From contig JAGATQ010000032.1 in assembly GCA_017621205.1 (NCBI GenBank), forward strand, positions 62,001 through 126,000: 64,000 nucleotides of DNA, in the 5' to 3' direction. The DNA comes from Lachnospira sp. (GTDB lineage Bacteria > Bacillota > Clostridia > Lachnospirales > Lachnospiraceae). The translations under genes were made by a program, and so were the position numbers. Under the pieces are notes generated by a model. The model was not told the origin of the DNA, ran no database searches, and worked only from the letters and a program-made list of their open reading frames with translations. This document shows, piece by piece, positions 38,903-48,807 of this stretch; positions within the stretch are counted from its first letter, which is position 1, and each line of letters begins with the position of its first letter.

Positions 38903-40579
38903 TTAAAGAAGTTTTCCTTTTTTCTTTTTATCATCGGCAATGCCGGAAAGATGTGTATCGGTTGCCATCTTTAAACGGAGCTGTGTACCTACATTGCGTC
39001 CCATTCCTTTGTTTTTGGACTGGTTGGCGTAGGAGTTTTCACGGCCGGTTTTCAAGGATAGCTTGACATGCTCTGGCTGTTTTTTGATAACAGCCTCCTC
39101 TCTTAATACTTCTGTAACGGAAACCGTTCTTGAGAAGTCCTGTGTCTTTAAATCTGGTTCCTTAGAGGGAACAAACTCCTTAGCACGTTTGTCCCTAAGA
39201 GAGAGAAAGAGCTTAAGCCGTTCTTCGTTGGCAATTTTGTTGGAAGAGAGTGCTTCCTGCATCTCCATCTCATTAAAAAACAAACGGCTTCCTTTATAAT
39301 TTAAACACATATATCCTTTGCTGAGAGAATGATTAACGTAGTAATAACTATCATTGGCTAAAAGCTGTTCGGATAAATTTAGTATTGGATAATGCTTTAG
39401 GCTTCCGCCGATTGGCTGTATATAATTATGGTATACGATTAGGTTATTCACTGTCGAGCGGGCTGCCTTAATATCTGCAAGTAACTGGTCTGGTTCAATA
39501 TCAATAATCTTGTTATTGTTCGTATCATAAAGGCGGTAACCAATAATAGTGCCATGCGTGTCCTGAAAGGTTGCAATCATATGCAAATCCTTTATGGATT
39601 CATTCTCCGTCGTCAGGGCAAGCCGAAGCTCCCGCACACTTTGGAAGCGGTCTTTGGCGTGAACGCTAAGTCCTTTGGTAATGGCATCACATTGCGCCTT
39701 AGTAATATCAAGCTGGTAATCCTCTAGTGGAATAAATTCATCATTTACAAGACGGTCCATTGCCTCTGGGAGGCGTTGGTTGGTTATCATTTTGTACATG
39801 GTGGCACATAATGCATATACATCAGTCCATGGCCCCTGTTTTCCCTTCGTGCGGTATTGCTCCTCCGGGGCAAAGCCACGTTTTAATATAATGGTAAGGC
39901 TTTTGCCGCTTTCGTCATTGGTAAGGCGGGCAGCACCGAAGTCAATAAGCTTAAATGCCCCGTCAATCCGAATCATAATATTATCGGGGCTGATGTCACG
40001 GTGTATGATATCTTTTTTGTGAATCTGCTCCAATGCCAGCAATACCGGCATCATCAATTCAAAGGTTTCTTTCGGGCTTAACGTACCATTAGTTTTTAGA
40101 TATTCTTTCAAGGTAATGCCATCTACATATTCCATAATAATGTAGGCAGTATTGTTTTCGTGAAAAAAATCGTGGATGGAAACAATACCATCTAAATCAT
40201 CAAACTGTTGTAAAATCTCTGCCTCGTGTGTATATTTATCAAAACCATTCTTATAGATATCCTCATCTTTCTTGTCAAAGAAGTAGACAAATGTTGACCC
40301 ACCATGGGTGCAATCCCGACTGGCAACATTGGAGGGAAAATATTCCTTAATTGCAATTGGAATGTCGTTAATTGTATCCCAGCCAATATAGGTTATGCCA
40401 AATCCGCCTTCTCCAATCACCTTGCCAACAATATAACGATTGTGAAGGCGTGTGCCTAGTGTTAAACAGCGCGGGTTAACCTGATAGCTGTCATCCCGAA
40501 AGCCACAGTGCGGGCAGGTTTCGTTATCATTTGAAATAACAGCCATACATCCATAACAAAGTCGTTCAGTTTCTTTCAT
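38903..40579 (-). CDS. Ser/Thr protein kinase with N-terminal zinc ribbon
   Basis: 558 residues from ATG 40579, with GGGGGA upstream; a longer frame to 40615 has none. It begins with a zinc ribbon (LCYGCM, CPHCGF), then a kinase domain: IGEGGFGITY, lysine in AIKEYFP, catalytic HRDISPDN, DFGAAR and the activation segment RGFAPEEQY. The C-terminal 230 residues match no domain I know and end in a basic, Gly/Lys-rich tail. It has no transmembrane segment. It is convergent with the five-gene cassette, and shares the KEY and FAPEEQY subgroup marks with that kinase. Confidence 0.93.
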   Translation of the reverse strand: MKETERLCYGCMAVISNDNETCPHCGFRDDSYQVNPRCLTLGTRLHNRYIVGKVIGEGGFGITYIGWDTINDIPIAIKEYFPSNVASRDCTHGGSTFVYFFDKKDEDIYKNGFDKYTHEAEILQQFDDLDGIVSIHDFFHENNTAYIIMEYVDGITLKEYLKTNGTLSPKETFELMMPVLLALEQIHKKDIIHRDISPDNIMIRIDGAFKLIDFGAARLTNDESGKSLTIILKRGFAPEEQYRTKGKQGPWTDVYALCATMYKMITNQRLPEAMDRLVNDEFIPLEDYQLDITKAQCDAITKGLSVHAKDRFQSVRELRLALTTENESIKDLHMIATFQDTHGTIIGYRLYDTNNNKIIDIEPDQLLADIKAARSTVNNLIVYHNYIQPIGGSLKHYPILNLSEQLLANDSYYYVNHSLSKGYMCLNYKGSRLFFNEMEMQEALSSNKIANEERLKLFLSLRDKRAKEFVPSKEPDLKTQDFSRTVSVTEVLREEAVIKKQPEHVKLSLKTGRENSYANQSKNKGMGRNVGTQLRLKMATDTHLSGIADDKKKKGKLL

Positions 40580-40669
40580 GAAAAATCCCCCGATTCTAAG
40601 AGCATAGGAGAGCAATCCTCTCTACTATAATAATACAGGGATTGAAGGGAAAATGCAATTATATTTTCG

Positions 40670-40698
40670 TTGTGATTGTCAAAAAAAATTGTTATAAT
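40670..40698 (+). promoter_or_regulatory. Probable promoter of the dGTPase-like gene
   Basis: TTGTGA (40670-40675) and consensus TATAAT (40693-40698) separated by 17 bases. Confidence 0.65.
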
Positions 40699-40791
40699 TG
40701 TGGAAATGGATGAAAGTCTTCAATGAGGAAGATTTCTAAAGATTCTTAGTGTGTTTTCAGTATATTAATTTAGATAAAGCAGGTGATAAAT

Positions 40792-42024
40792 TTGAAAGAA
40801 ACAAACCACACTTCCTATCACAAAATTAATCAGGATATTCAGCAGAGGATACGGGAGGATATGGATAAAAATTTGGACAATCCCTACGCATTTTCAGATG
40901 ATAAGGTGCTTAGAAGAAATCCGGACAGGGACAAAGCCAATCTTTGGCGTCCTGCATTTGTGCGGGATACCGAGAAAATTATCAATATTCCTTATTATAA
41001 CCGTTATGCGGATAAGACACAGGTGTTTTCTTTTTATAAAAATGATGATATATCCCGCCGTTCCTATCATGTCCAGCTTGTGGCAAGACATGCGAGAAAT
41101 ATCGGCCGGATGCTTCGGCTGAATGAAGATTTGATTGAGGCGATATCCCTGGGGCATGATATTGGGCATACTCCCTTCGGACATGCGGGTGAGCGGCTGC
41201 TTAGCCAAAAGCTTAGGGAACATACGGGGCGGTTCTTTAATCATAATGTACATAGTGTGCGGGTGCTGGATTCCCTGGCAAAATGGAATATCAGCTATCA
41301 GACCTTGGATGGAATTTTATGTCACAACGGAGAATTGGAGTTGAAGGAATACCGTCCGAAGCAGGAGGGCTCTTTTGAACTTTTGGAGCAGCAGATGGAG
41401 GAGGCATATTGTAATCAGGATGTGATTAAAACCTTTGTACCAACGACCTTAGAGGGCTGTGTGATGCGGGTGTGCGATATTATCGCATACCTTGGAAAGG
41501 ACAGGCAGGATGCCGTGCGTCTTGGAATGCTGCCCAATGAAAGCCCCTTTTCCAATGATACCATTGGGCATTCCAACAGCGAGATTATCAACAATATGAT
41601 TGTAAATATTATTGAGAACAGCTATGGAAAGCCGTATCTCAAAATGGACGATGCATACTTTGATGCTTTTCGCAAAGCGAAGAAGGAGAATTACGAGCTG
41701 ATTTACCGAAAGGATAGTATGGAGCAGGTGTTCAAGGAGCAGGTCACACCGATGTTTGATGCAGTTTATGAGGCAGTCTTACAGCAGGCGAAGGAGAAGC
41801 GGGAGGATTCTATATTTTATAAGCATCATATTGCAGTACTTAAGGACATCAATACCTATAGTCCCGATTTTTCCATGGAGGAATATCTGGAAACCGAGCC
41901 GAACCAGCTCACGGTTGATTTTATTGCCAGTATGACAGACGATTATTTTATTGATTTGTATCAGGAGCTGTTTCCTAAGGGTAAATATCAGATTCATTAT
42001 GAGGATTATTTCTCAAGGGGATAG
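40792..42024 (+). CDS. dGTP triphosphohydrolase-like HD protein
   Basis: Likely hydrolyses dNTPs to nucleoside and tripolyphosphate. 410 residues from TTG 40792, with AGGTGA upstream; GTG 40783 overlaps that motif. HD-domain motifs are clear: HVQLVARHARNIG, LGHDIGHTPFGHAGE and later CDIIAYLGKDRQD. The family includes Dgt and the related SAMHD1. It is a single gene, ended by the terminator at 42110. Confidence 0.9.
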   Translation: MKETNHTSYHKINQDIQQRIREDMDKNLDNPYAFSDDKVLRRNPDRDKANLWRPAFVRDTEKIINIPYYNRYADKTQVFSFYKNDDISRRSYHVQLVARHARNIGRMLRLNEDLIEAISLGHDIGHTPFGHAGERLLSQKLREHTGRFFNHNVHSVRVLDSLAKWNISYQTLDGILCHNGELELKEYRPKQEGSFELLEQQMEEAYCNQDVIKTFVPTTLEGCVMRVCDIIAYLGKDRQDAVRLGMLPNESPFSNDTIGHSNSEIINNMIVNIIENSYGKPYLKMDDAYFDAFRKAKKENYELIYRKDSMEQVFKEQVTPMFDAVYEAVLQQAKEKREDSIFYKHHIAVLKDINTYSPDFSMEEYLETEPNQLTVDFIASMTDDYFIDLYQELFPKGKYQIHYEDYFSRG

Positions 42025-42109
42025 GGATGGCAGAAGCATTTGTGATAGTAATAGGTTGATAGCTCCTAACCTTAAAGAGCAGCTTCGTTGGGTGGTAATA
42101 GAAAGATTT

Positions 42110-42160
42110 AGTGGGAAAGCTTACCGAAACTTATCGGGGTAGACTTTCCCACTAATTTTA
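42110..42160. terminator. Terminator between dGTPase-like gene and anti-sigma gene
   Basis: AGTGGGAAAG (42110-42119) pairs with CTTTCCCACT (42144-42153), with an inner CCGA/TCGG pair and a T-rich tail. Confidence 0.88.
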
Positions 42161-42169
42161 TTCCTTCTT

Positions 42170-43330
42170 TTATTCTTCCCCACTTTCTTTAACGCCCTCG
42201 GTAGGCTTTGTATTGTTTAATTTGCCGGGGGATTCAGGAGTGATGTTGTCAGATGGATTGGAACTATTGTTATCGTCCTCCTCATCTTCCCAGTCTGTAT
42301 CCCAGTCGTCATCGTCATCGTTATCATTATACTCATAATCGTTATCATCATCTACATTGTCCGGTTCGTCTCCATTTAACTTGCCGGGTTTGCTGCTGTT
42401 ATTAGATACGTCATCATGAGTGGATGTGTTGTTATCTGGCAGTGTACTATTACTATCAGGGTCGGCTGGTTTGGTAATTTCTTCTGCTTTGACTGGCTTT
42501 TTAGGCGATTCGCTTGTGGCAGGGGAGGGAGCTTGTTCTGTTGGAAGCAGTTCATATTTCTGTGCCAAGGCTGCTAACTCGTTCATGGACATGCTAGCCA
42601 GAACAGTAATATCGAGAGTATCATCAAGCTCTAATATCTGGTTAATGAATTGGAGCTTACCAATGGAGATGTTCAATTCATTGGCCATCTCTTCTAAATC
42701 ATTATCCTTAGAAACCTCTTGCTTAATGAAGTTGGCCTGTCTATCTACAACCTTTAACGAGTTTACAAAGTCCTCCTCTATTTTATTTTGTATCTGCCTT
42801 GCCTTCTCTCCTTTTTTGTTGGAGACAGAGATTAAAACCGTGTTCTCATCATCCTGTAAGTAGCCATGCTTTAGCATGGAGCCAATAATGGCGTTAACAG
42901 CAATATTCAAATCGACGTTGATTAATTCCATATCCTCAAGAATAATGTCTGCATCCTTATTTTTGGCGTTAACAGAAATAACCTTGTTTTTCTTATTGGT
43001 GCTAAGCTCGATACTCGGATTTACATCGATTGCTACAAGGGTATCTGTTTTGATGTATACACTATTTATAGCAGCTCCTGTGCTGAGGCATAAAATAAGT
43101 AAAAGGCAGAGTGAACACAGGAGGGCAGGCTGCAAAAAAAGTCTGCTGTAAACATCTTTCAGCCATGAAAGAAAGCGTTCGCCGTGCTGTTTTTGTGGCT
43201 GCTGCCTAACAATGGAGTCCGGACTTGTCATAGGGGTAACATCTGTTGCTAATATATTCTCTAGAAACTGCTCCATGTCTGGCATACTGGCTGTGACTGC
43301 CTGATTAAATGCTCGTTCAATTGACTTCAT
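42170..43330 (-). CDS. RsgI-like anti-sigma factor with acidic tail
   Basis: 386 residues from ATG 43330, with AGGAGGTG upstream. A cytosolic N-terminus of about 70 residues, one membrane helix (LLCSLCLLLILCLSTGAAI), then an extracytoplasmic domain like the middle part of RsgI (VAIDVNPSIELSTNKKNKVISV begins it; the key phrase is DVNPSIEL). From about 255 a Pro/Thr/Ser/Asn linker leads to a tail with a dense Asp/Glu block (42240-42350), perhaps a wall or calcium-linked region. It overlaps the sigma gene by 14 bases, so the two should be made together. Confidence 0.85.
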   Translation of the reverse strand: MKSIERAFNQAVTASMPDMEQFLENILATDVTPMTSPDSIVRQQPQKQHGERFLSWLKDVYSRLFLQPALLCSLCLLLILCLSTGAAINSVYIKTDTLVAIDVNPSIELSTNKKNKVISVNAKNKDADIILEDMELINVDLNIAVNAIIGSMLKHGYLQDDENTVLISVSNKKGEKARQIQNKIEEDFVNSLKVVDRQANFIKQEVSKDNDLEEMANELNISIGKLQFINQILELDDTLDITVLASMSMNELAALAQKYELLPTEQAPSPATSESPKKPVKAEEITKPADPDSNSTLPDNNTSTHDDVSNNSSKPGKLNGDEPDNVDDDNDYEYNDNDDDDDWDTDWEDEEDDNNSSNPSDNITPESPGKLNNTKPTEGVKESGEE

Positions 43331-43901
43331 GATATTCACCTCCTATTTGTTTTTTTAGTTTTTTAAGTGCCCGGTTATAGCGGTTTAAGGTTGCTGTTAG
43401 GGATAGATTCATTATATCTGCAATCTCCCTATGCTTCATGCCGGATATCGCATGGAGTGTTACAATCTGGTAATCCTCCTTAGAAAGCACTTGCATTGCC
43501 TGTTCGAGTAGAATGTGATTTTCTGCCTGGGCGGCTGTGTTACTGATGATGGCACTGCTTTCATCAAGCTCCTGCTGTGGATGTGCCGAGTCTCTGCGAA
43601 GCTTCATGAGAGCCAGATTTTTGGCGATGGTATAAATCCATGCCAAGGGTTTGCCATAGGGTTGATAAATGCCGGCGGCACTCCGTATTTTTAGGTAAGT
43701 ATCCTGCATTAAATCCTTGGCATCCTCCGGATTCTTCACATAGCTTAGCAAATAGGCATAGATGGCGACGGAGGTTGCCTTATAAAGACTTGCGAATGCT
43801 TCCTTGTCCCCTTCTGCAATATCAGCAAATATGCTCTCATCAATTACAATCTGATTATTTTTTTTGACATATGCTTTTTTCGTTTTTAATTGTTCCTTCA
43901 T
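43317..43901 (-). CDS. ECF-type RNA polymerase sigma factor
   Basis: 194 residues with region 2 (DLMQDTYLKIRSA, AWIYTIAKNLALMKLRR) and region 4 (LSKEDYQIVTLHAISGMKHREIADIM). The partner gene is an RsgI-like membrane protein, so the sigma factor is probably held at the membrane until a surface signal arrives. The RsgI partner is more often paired with SigI than with an ECF factor, which makes the pair somewhat mixed. Start at 43901 has only a weak GAGG. Confidence 0.9.
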   Translation of the reverse strand: MKEQLKTKKAYVKKNNQIVIDESIFADIAEGDKEAFASLYKATSVAIYAYLLSYVKNPEDAKDLMQDTYLKIRSAAGIYQPYGKPLAWIYTIAKNLALMKLRRDSAHPQQELDESSAIISNTAAQAENHILLEQAMQVLSKEDYQIVTLHAISGMKHREIADIMNLSLTATLNRYNRALKKLKKQIGGEYHEVN

Positions 43902-44113
43902 GTTGCATCCTCATTTATATAATGTTATAGCTTAGTTATTTATCACATAAATTTTATATTTTATTGCTCTCCCTGCCGATGCCCAATATTATTATGGGAA
44001 GACTTGATAAAAAATAGGGGAGAGTTATTAAAATGCTTCATACTATTATAGCCTTTTTTTAGTGATAGATAAAGGGATTTTCTCAATTTTCGGTTTAAAA
44101 GCTTCTGAAAGTC

Positions 44114-44137
44114 TGCTATACTAGGTATAGTATAGCA
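44114..44137. promoter_or_regulatory. Palindromic site upstream of nrdD
   Basis: TGCTATACTA (44114-44123) and TAGTATAGCA (44128-44137) are perfect inverted repeats around GGTA, 30 bases before nrdD. It is AT-rich and operator-like; an NrdR-type box is possible but the match to that consensus is not exact. Confidence 0.6.
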
Positions 44138-44167
44138 AAGTGACAGCACACACAAGGAGGTAGGAGT

Positions 44168-46297
44168 ATGAAGCATCCTGTTCGTGTAGTAAAGAAGGAT
44201 AACAGTAAGGTTCCGTTTAACGTAGAGAAGGTGGTCGTTGCGGTAAAGCAGTCGGCTACCCGTGTGATGGTGACTTTTACGCAGGAGGAGATTGCTTTTA
44301 TTTGCCAATATGTGGAGCAGCAGGTAGAGGAGATGAATGTTCCAGAGGTCACGATTGCCCAGATGCATAATGTGGTTGAGGGGGCTTTGGACCAGGTGAA
44401 TCCCAAGGTGGCAAAGAGCTATCGGGATTACCGCAATTACAAGCAGGATTTTGTAACCATGCTGGATGAGGTATATAAGAAGAGCCAGTCTATTATGTAT
44501 ATCGGGGACAAGGAGAACTCCAATACAGATAGTGCTTTAGTTTCTACGAAGCGAAGCCTGCTTTTGAACCATTTGAATAAGGAGCTTTACAAGAAATTTT
44601 TTCTGACGCAGGATGAGATTGATGCCAACAACGATGGCTACATCTATATTCATGATATGTCGGCGAGGCGGGACACAATGAATTGCTGTCTGTTTGATGT
44701 GGCAGAGGTACTCCATGGTGGTTTTGAGATGGGGAATATCTGGTATAATGAGCCGAAGACATTGGATACTGCTTTTGATGTAATTGGGGATATCGTGCTG
44801 AGTGCGGCAAGCCAGCAGTATGGCGGGTTTACGGTGCCAAGCGTGGATATTCTTTTAGAGCCCTATGCCAAGAAATCCTACAATATCTATATGGAACGGT
44901 ATAAGCGGCTTGGGGTAGAGGGGGAGCTTGCCCATGAAGAGGCACTTCGTGATGTGGAGACAGAGATGCGGCAGGGCTTTCAGGGCTGGGAGTATAAGTT
45001 TAATTCCGTATCTTCAAGCAGGGGTGATTACCCATTTATTACAATAACCTTTGGAACGGGGACAGGTACCTTTGCTAAGATGCTTTCGATTACAGCACTT
45101 AGGGTTCGCAGAGGAGGGCAGGGAAAGAAGGAGAACAAAAAACCGGTACTCTTTCCTAAGCTGGTATTTCTGTATGATGAAAAGCTCCACAAAGAGGGAG
45201 GAGAACTGGAAGAAGTGTTTGAGGAGGGCATCGCCTGCTCTGCTAAGACCATGTATCCAGACTGGCTTAGTCTTTCGGGAGAAGGATATATTGCAGATAT
45301 CTACAAGAAATATGGGAAAATTATTAGTCCTATGGGCTGTCGTGCCTTTTTATCACCATGGTATGAACGGGGCGGCTTTGCTCCAGAGGATGAGGAGGAT
45401 TCTCCGGTATTTGTCGGAAGGTTTAATATCGGGGTGGTAAGCCTTAACCTTCCGATGATTTATGCAAAGGCAAAGGAGGAGCAGAGGGATTTTTATCTGG
45501 TATTGGATGAGTATCTGGAAATGATTCGTCAGATTCATATCCGCACCTATGCTTATCTTGGAGAAATGAAAGCATCCTCCAATCCGTTGGCATATTGTGA
45601 GGGAGGATTCTTAGGAGGGCATCTTGGCATTCATGATAAGATTGCACCACTGCTTCCCTATGCGACAGCATCCTTTGGTTTCACTGCGCTGAATGAACTG
45701 CAGCAGCTTTACAACCAGAAATCGCTGGTGGAGGATGGGGAATTTGCTCTGGCAACCCTACAGCATATCAACGATGTGGTGGCACGGTTTAAAGAGGAGG
45801 ACCATAATCTCTATGCAATCTATGCGACACCAGCAGAGAATCTATGTGGGTTACAGGTAGAACAGTTTCGGAAAAAATATGGTATTGTTAAGAATGTGTC
45901 TGACAGGGAGTATGTCAGCAATGGATTCCATTGTCATGTGTCAGAGGATATTTCTCCTATTGAGAAGCAGGATTTGGAATACCGGTTCTGGGAGTTTTCC
46001 AATGGCGGCAAGATTCAGTATGTAAAGTATCCGATTGACTACAATCTCGATGCAATCAAAACCTTAGTCCGGCGGGCGATGAGGATGGGCTTTTATGAAG
46101 GGGTCAATCTGTCCTTGGCGTACTGTGATGATTGCGGATATCAGGAGCTTGAAATGGATGTTTGCCCGAAGTGTGGCAGTAAGAATCTTACGAAGATTGA
46201 GCGGATGAATGGCTATCTTTCCTATTCCAGAGTGAAGGGGGATACAAGGCTCAATCCGGCTAAGATGGCAGAGATTAAAGAGAGAAAATCAATGTAA
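44168..46297 (+). CDS. nrdD: Anaerobic ribonucleoside-triphosphate reductase
   Basis: Class III enzyme: makes dNTPs by glycyl-radical chemistry without oxygen. 709 residues: an N-terminal ATP-cone (about 1-95), the radical-enzyme barrel, a C-terminal zinc site with C-x2-C pairs near residues 653/656 and 666/669, and the glycyl-radical loop IERMNGYLSYSRV with Gly near 682. AAGGAGG precedes ATG 44168. Activated by NrdG encoded 46 bp downstream. Confidence 0.97.
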   Translation: MKHPVRVVKKDNSKVPFNVEKVVVAVKQSATRVMVTFTQEEIAFICQYVEQQVEEMNVPEVTIAQMHNVVEGALDQVNPKVAKSYRDYRNYKQDFVTMLDEVYKKSQSIMYIGDKENSNTDSALVSTKRSLLLNHLNKELYKKFFLTQDEIDANNDGYIYIHDMSARRDTMNCCLFDVAEVLHGGFEMGNIWYNEPKTLDTAFDVIGDIVLSAASQQYGGFTVPSVDILLEPYAKKSYNIYMERYKRLGVEGELAHEEALRDVETEMRQGFQGWEYKFNSVSSSRGDYPFITITFGTGTGTFAKMLSITALRVRRGGQGKKENKKPVLFPKLVFLYDEKLHKEGGELEEVFEEGIACSAKTMYPDWLSLSGEGYIADIYKKYGKIISPMGCRAFLSPWYERGGFAPEDEEDSPVFVGRFNIGVVSLNLPMIYAKAKEEQRDFYLVLDEYLEMIRQIHIRTYAYLGEMKASSNPLAYCEGGFLGGHLGIHDKIAPLLPYATASFGFTALNELQQLYNQKSLVEDGEFALATLQHINDVVARFKEEDHNLYAIYATPAENLCGLQVEQFRKKYGIVKNVSDREYVSNGFHCHVSEDISPIEKQDLEYRFWEFSNGGKIQYVKYPIDYNLDAIKTLVRRAMRMGFYEGVNLSLAYCDDCGYQELEMDVCPKCGSKNLTKIERMNGYLSYSRVKGDTRLNPAKMAEIKERKSM

Positions 46298-46343
46298 GCC
46301 TGATTGGATTAATGAAGTTAGCTAAGTTAAAGGAGGGCAGGGC

Positions 46344-46835
46344 TTGAATTATCACAATATAACAACGGATGATATGTTGAATGGAGATGGACTTAGGGTG
46401 GTGCTCTGGGTAGCGGGCTGCACCCATCGCTGTGAGGGCTGTCATAATCCGGTTACATGGGATGCTAAAGGGGGATTGTTTTTTGATTCAGCGGCGAAGG
46501 AGGAGCTGATGAGCGAGCTTAAAAAGCCGCATATCAGTGGCGTTACCTTTAGTGGTGGCGACCCGCTTTATCCCGATAATATTGGGGAGATAACGGAGCT
46601 TGCCAAAGAATGTAAAAAGAGGTTTCCTGAGAAAAGCATCTGGCTCTATACGGGTTATACCTATGAGGATGTGGATTACCTTAAGGTTATGGATTATGTG
46701 GATATTCTGGTGGATGGGCTGTTTGTGCAGGAGCAGTTTGACAAAAAGCTGTTCTGGCGTGGCAGCAGCAACCAGAGAGTGATTGATGTGAAGGCGAGCA
46801 GAAGTGGGAAGGGGATTGTATTACATAGTTCATAA
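46344..46835 (+). CDS. nrdG: NrdD-activating radical SAM protein
   Basis: 163 residues from TTG 46344, preceded by AAAGGAGGG. The radical SAM cluster motif is CTHRCEGC, and GVTFSGGDPLYPDN is the SAM-binding GGE-like strand. It installs the glycyl radical on NrdD. Short form with no extra cluster, as in other anaerobic-type activases. Confidence 0.96.
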   Translation: MNYHNITTDDMLNGDGLRVVLWVAGCTHRCEGCHNPVTWDAKGGLFFDSAAKEELMSELKKPHISGVTFSGGDPLYPDNIGEITELAKECKKRFPEKSIWLYTGYTYEDVDYLKVMDYVDILVDGLFVQEQFDKKLFWRGSSNQRVIDVKASRSGKGIVLHSS

Positions 46836-46916
46836 TTGGGAATTTTCACAATATTTATATTAGGAAAGCATGCAATAATAAAGTAAAGGAACAATGCAAA
46901 TGCTATGGAGGATAAC

Positions 46917-47351
46917 ATGAAAGAGATAAAGATTAAATATTTTACAGATGCAATAGAGAAACTAACTTATATTGATGGTAAATCTGATTGGATTGATTTA
47001 AGGGCAGCGAAGGATGTGACGATGAAGGCGGGAGAGTTTCAATTGATTCCTTTAGGAGTTGCGATGGAGCTGCCGGAAGGGTATGAAGCCCATGTTGTGC
47101 CGAGGAGCAGCACCTATAAGAATTTTGGCGTGATTCAGACAAACAGTATGGGAGTCATTGATGAGAGCTATTGTGGGGATGATGACCAGTGGTTTTTTCC
47201 GGCATACGCATTACGGGATACAAAGATTCAAGTGAATGACAGAATCTGTCAGTTCCGAATTATTAAGCATCAGCCAGTGATTCAATTTCATGAGGTGGCT
47301 GAGCTTGCCAATGAGAACCGGGGAGGACACGGAAGTACGGGGAAGAATTAG
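46917..47351 (+). CDS. dut: dUTP diphosphatase
   Basis: Hydrolyses dUTP to dUMP, preventing uracil misincorporation. 144 residues from ATG 46917 with GGAGG upstream, in the five-motif trimeric dUTPase family: [37 protein letters not shown] and the C-terminal GGHGSTG arm. The spacing EYCGDD-QW is like that of Gram-positive and phage forms. It lies with nrdDG and nfo in a nucleotide/DNA-care group. Confidence 0.95.
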   Translation: MKEIKIKYFTDAIEKLTYIDGKSDWIDLRAAKDVTMKAGEFQLIPLGVAMELPEGYEAHVVPRSSTYKNFGVIQTNSMGVIDESYCGDDDQWFFPAYALRDTKIQVNDRICQFRIIKHQPVIQFHEVAELANENRGGHGSTGKN

Positions 47352-47403
47352 GTACAGGCTTTGTAAGTCCCTGAATTTATATCATTAAAGTAAGGAGAGA
47401 AAA

Positions 47404-48270
47404 ATGGCAGAAATCAAATTAGGTTCCCATGTGGGGATGGCAGGAAAAGAAATGTTTTTAGCTTCTGTGAAGGAGGCAGTGAGTTATGGGGCGAATGTCC
47501 TGATGCTCTATACCGGGGCGCCACAGAATACGAAGCGCAAGGAGATTAGTGAATTAAATATTGAAGCCGGATGGGAATATGCAAGAGAGCATGGAATTGA
47601 AGAGTTAATTGTACATGCTCCCTATATTATTAATTTGGCGAATACGGTTAAGCCGGAGATTTTTGAGCTGGCAGTAGAGTTTTTGGAAAAGGAAATTGTC
47701 AGAACAGCGGCGATGAAAAGCAGGATACTGGTGCTGCATCCGGGTTCTCATGTGAATGCGGGAGAGGAAGCGGGCCTTGCACAGATTATCAAGGGTCTGA
47801 ACCAGGTGCTTGACAACAATGATGATGATGTCTATATTGCGTTGGAGACAATGGCAGGCAAGGGCAGCGAGCTTGGGCGAAGCTTTGAGGAGCTTCGGGC
47901 AATCTATGATGGTGTTCATAAGAGGGAACGTCTAAGGGTCTGCTTTGATACCTGTCATGTAAATGATGCAGGTTATGACCTTGTTAACGATTATGAGGGA
48001 GTATTTCAGAAATTTGATGAGGTGCTTGGACTCGGCCAGATTGCTGTGTTTCATATCAATGACAGCATGAATCCATTAGGAGCCCATAAGGACAGGCACG
48101 CCAATGTGGGAGAAGGTAGTATTGGCTTTGATACGCTTTACAAGGTAGTACATGATGAGCGTTTTTTTGCGGTTCCTAAGATTTTGGAAACGCCTTGGCG
48201 ATGTGAAGAGGGTTCCACAAAGAAGACGCTTCCACCATATAAAGAGGAGATTGCAATGCTGTTAGGATAG
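47404..48270 (+). CDS. nfo: Endonuclease IV, AP endonuclease
   Basis: 288 residues of the TIM-barrel, trinuclear zinc AP endonuclease. [10 protein letters not shown] begins it; [37 protein letters not shown] and [22 protein letters not shown] are the metal-ligand motifs. It repairs abasic sites, which fits with the neighbouring dUTPase. The last nine bases overlap the amidase gene on the other strand. Confidence 0.96.
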   Translation: MAEIKLGSHVGMAGKEMFLASVKEAVSYGANVLMLYTGAPQNTKRKEISELNIEAGWEYAREHGIEELIVHAPYIINLANTVKPEIFELAVEFLEKEIVRTAAMKSRILVLHPGSHVNAGEEAGLAQIIKGLNQVLDNNDDDVYIALETMAGKGSELGRSFEELRAIYDGVHKRERLRVCFDTCHVNDAGYDLVNDYEGVFQKFDEVLGLGQIAVFHINDSMNPLGAHKDRHANVGEGSIGFDTLYKVVHDERFFAVPKILETPWRCEEGSTKKTLPPYKEEIAMLLG

Positions 48271-48807
48271 CTTTGACAGCTTTTTATTGACTTCCTTTGC
48301 AATATAGGAGTGCTTATCATATAGGTAATCCCCCGGGCATGCCTTTGGTGCAAACCAGCGGTGAACCGTCATATTTTGTTTGCTTACCTGCCCGATTAAA
48401 TTTTTATCTCCCTTCCATTTTAATTCTTTAATGTGATTGCGTTTACAGATATCGGTGACTAACCGGATTAAGGCGTTCAGTGCCTTATCGGATACATGCC
48501 ATCCGGTGCTGGCATCCCCGTCATTGGCGACCTCAATCGTGACGGCACGATGGTCATTAGCAGGATTGGAGGAACACCAGGAACGGTCCTTTTCTTCCAC
48601 ATATAAGGCAATATTGCCTTTGCTGTCAATGCCGTAATTGGAGGAAGCCTGATTTTTGGATTGGGCAAATATATTACCGCAGGACTCCAAGGTTAGATTA
48701 CCCGCCATGCAATGGATGGTAATGGTATCAATGACATGGTTCCTCGGTGAGGTTTTATTGGGACTAATTTTCTTGTAGGTTACAAGAGGACTGTTTGTAT
48801 AGTTCAT
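48262..48807 (-). CDS. N-acetylmuramoyl-L-alanine amidase, amidase_2 type
   Basis: 181 residues from ATG 48807, with AAGGAGTTG upstream. Zinc-ligand motifs of the Amidase_2/PGRP fold: [21 protein letters not shown], and [14 protein letters not shown]. No signal peptide is visible, so release may need holin-like leakage, lysis or a moonlighting route; phage-type endolysins share this form. The isolated gene is not part of any phage module here. Confidence 0.88.
   Translation of the reverse strand: MNYTNSPLVTYKKISPNKTSPRNHVIDTITIHCMAGNLTLESCGNIFAQSKNQASSNYGIDSKGNIALYVEEKDRSWCSSNPANDHRAVTIEVANDGDASTGWHVSDKALNALIRLVTDICKRNHIKELKWKGDKNLIGQVSKQNMTVHRWFAPKACPGDYLYDKHSYIAKEVNKKLSKLS

Noticed and set aside
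34070..40579. Possible type VI or VII secretion locus around the kinase/FHA genes
   Set aside because: No EssC, WXG100, tube or sheath genes were found on either side.
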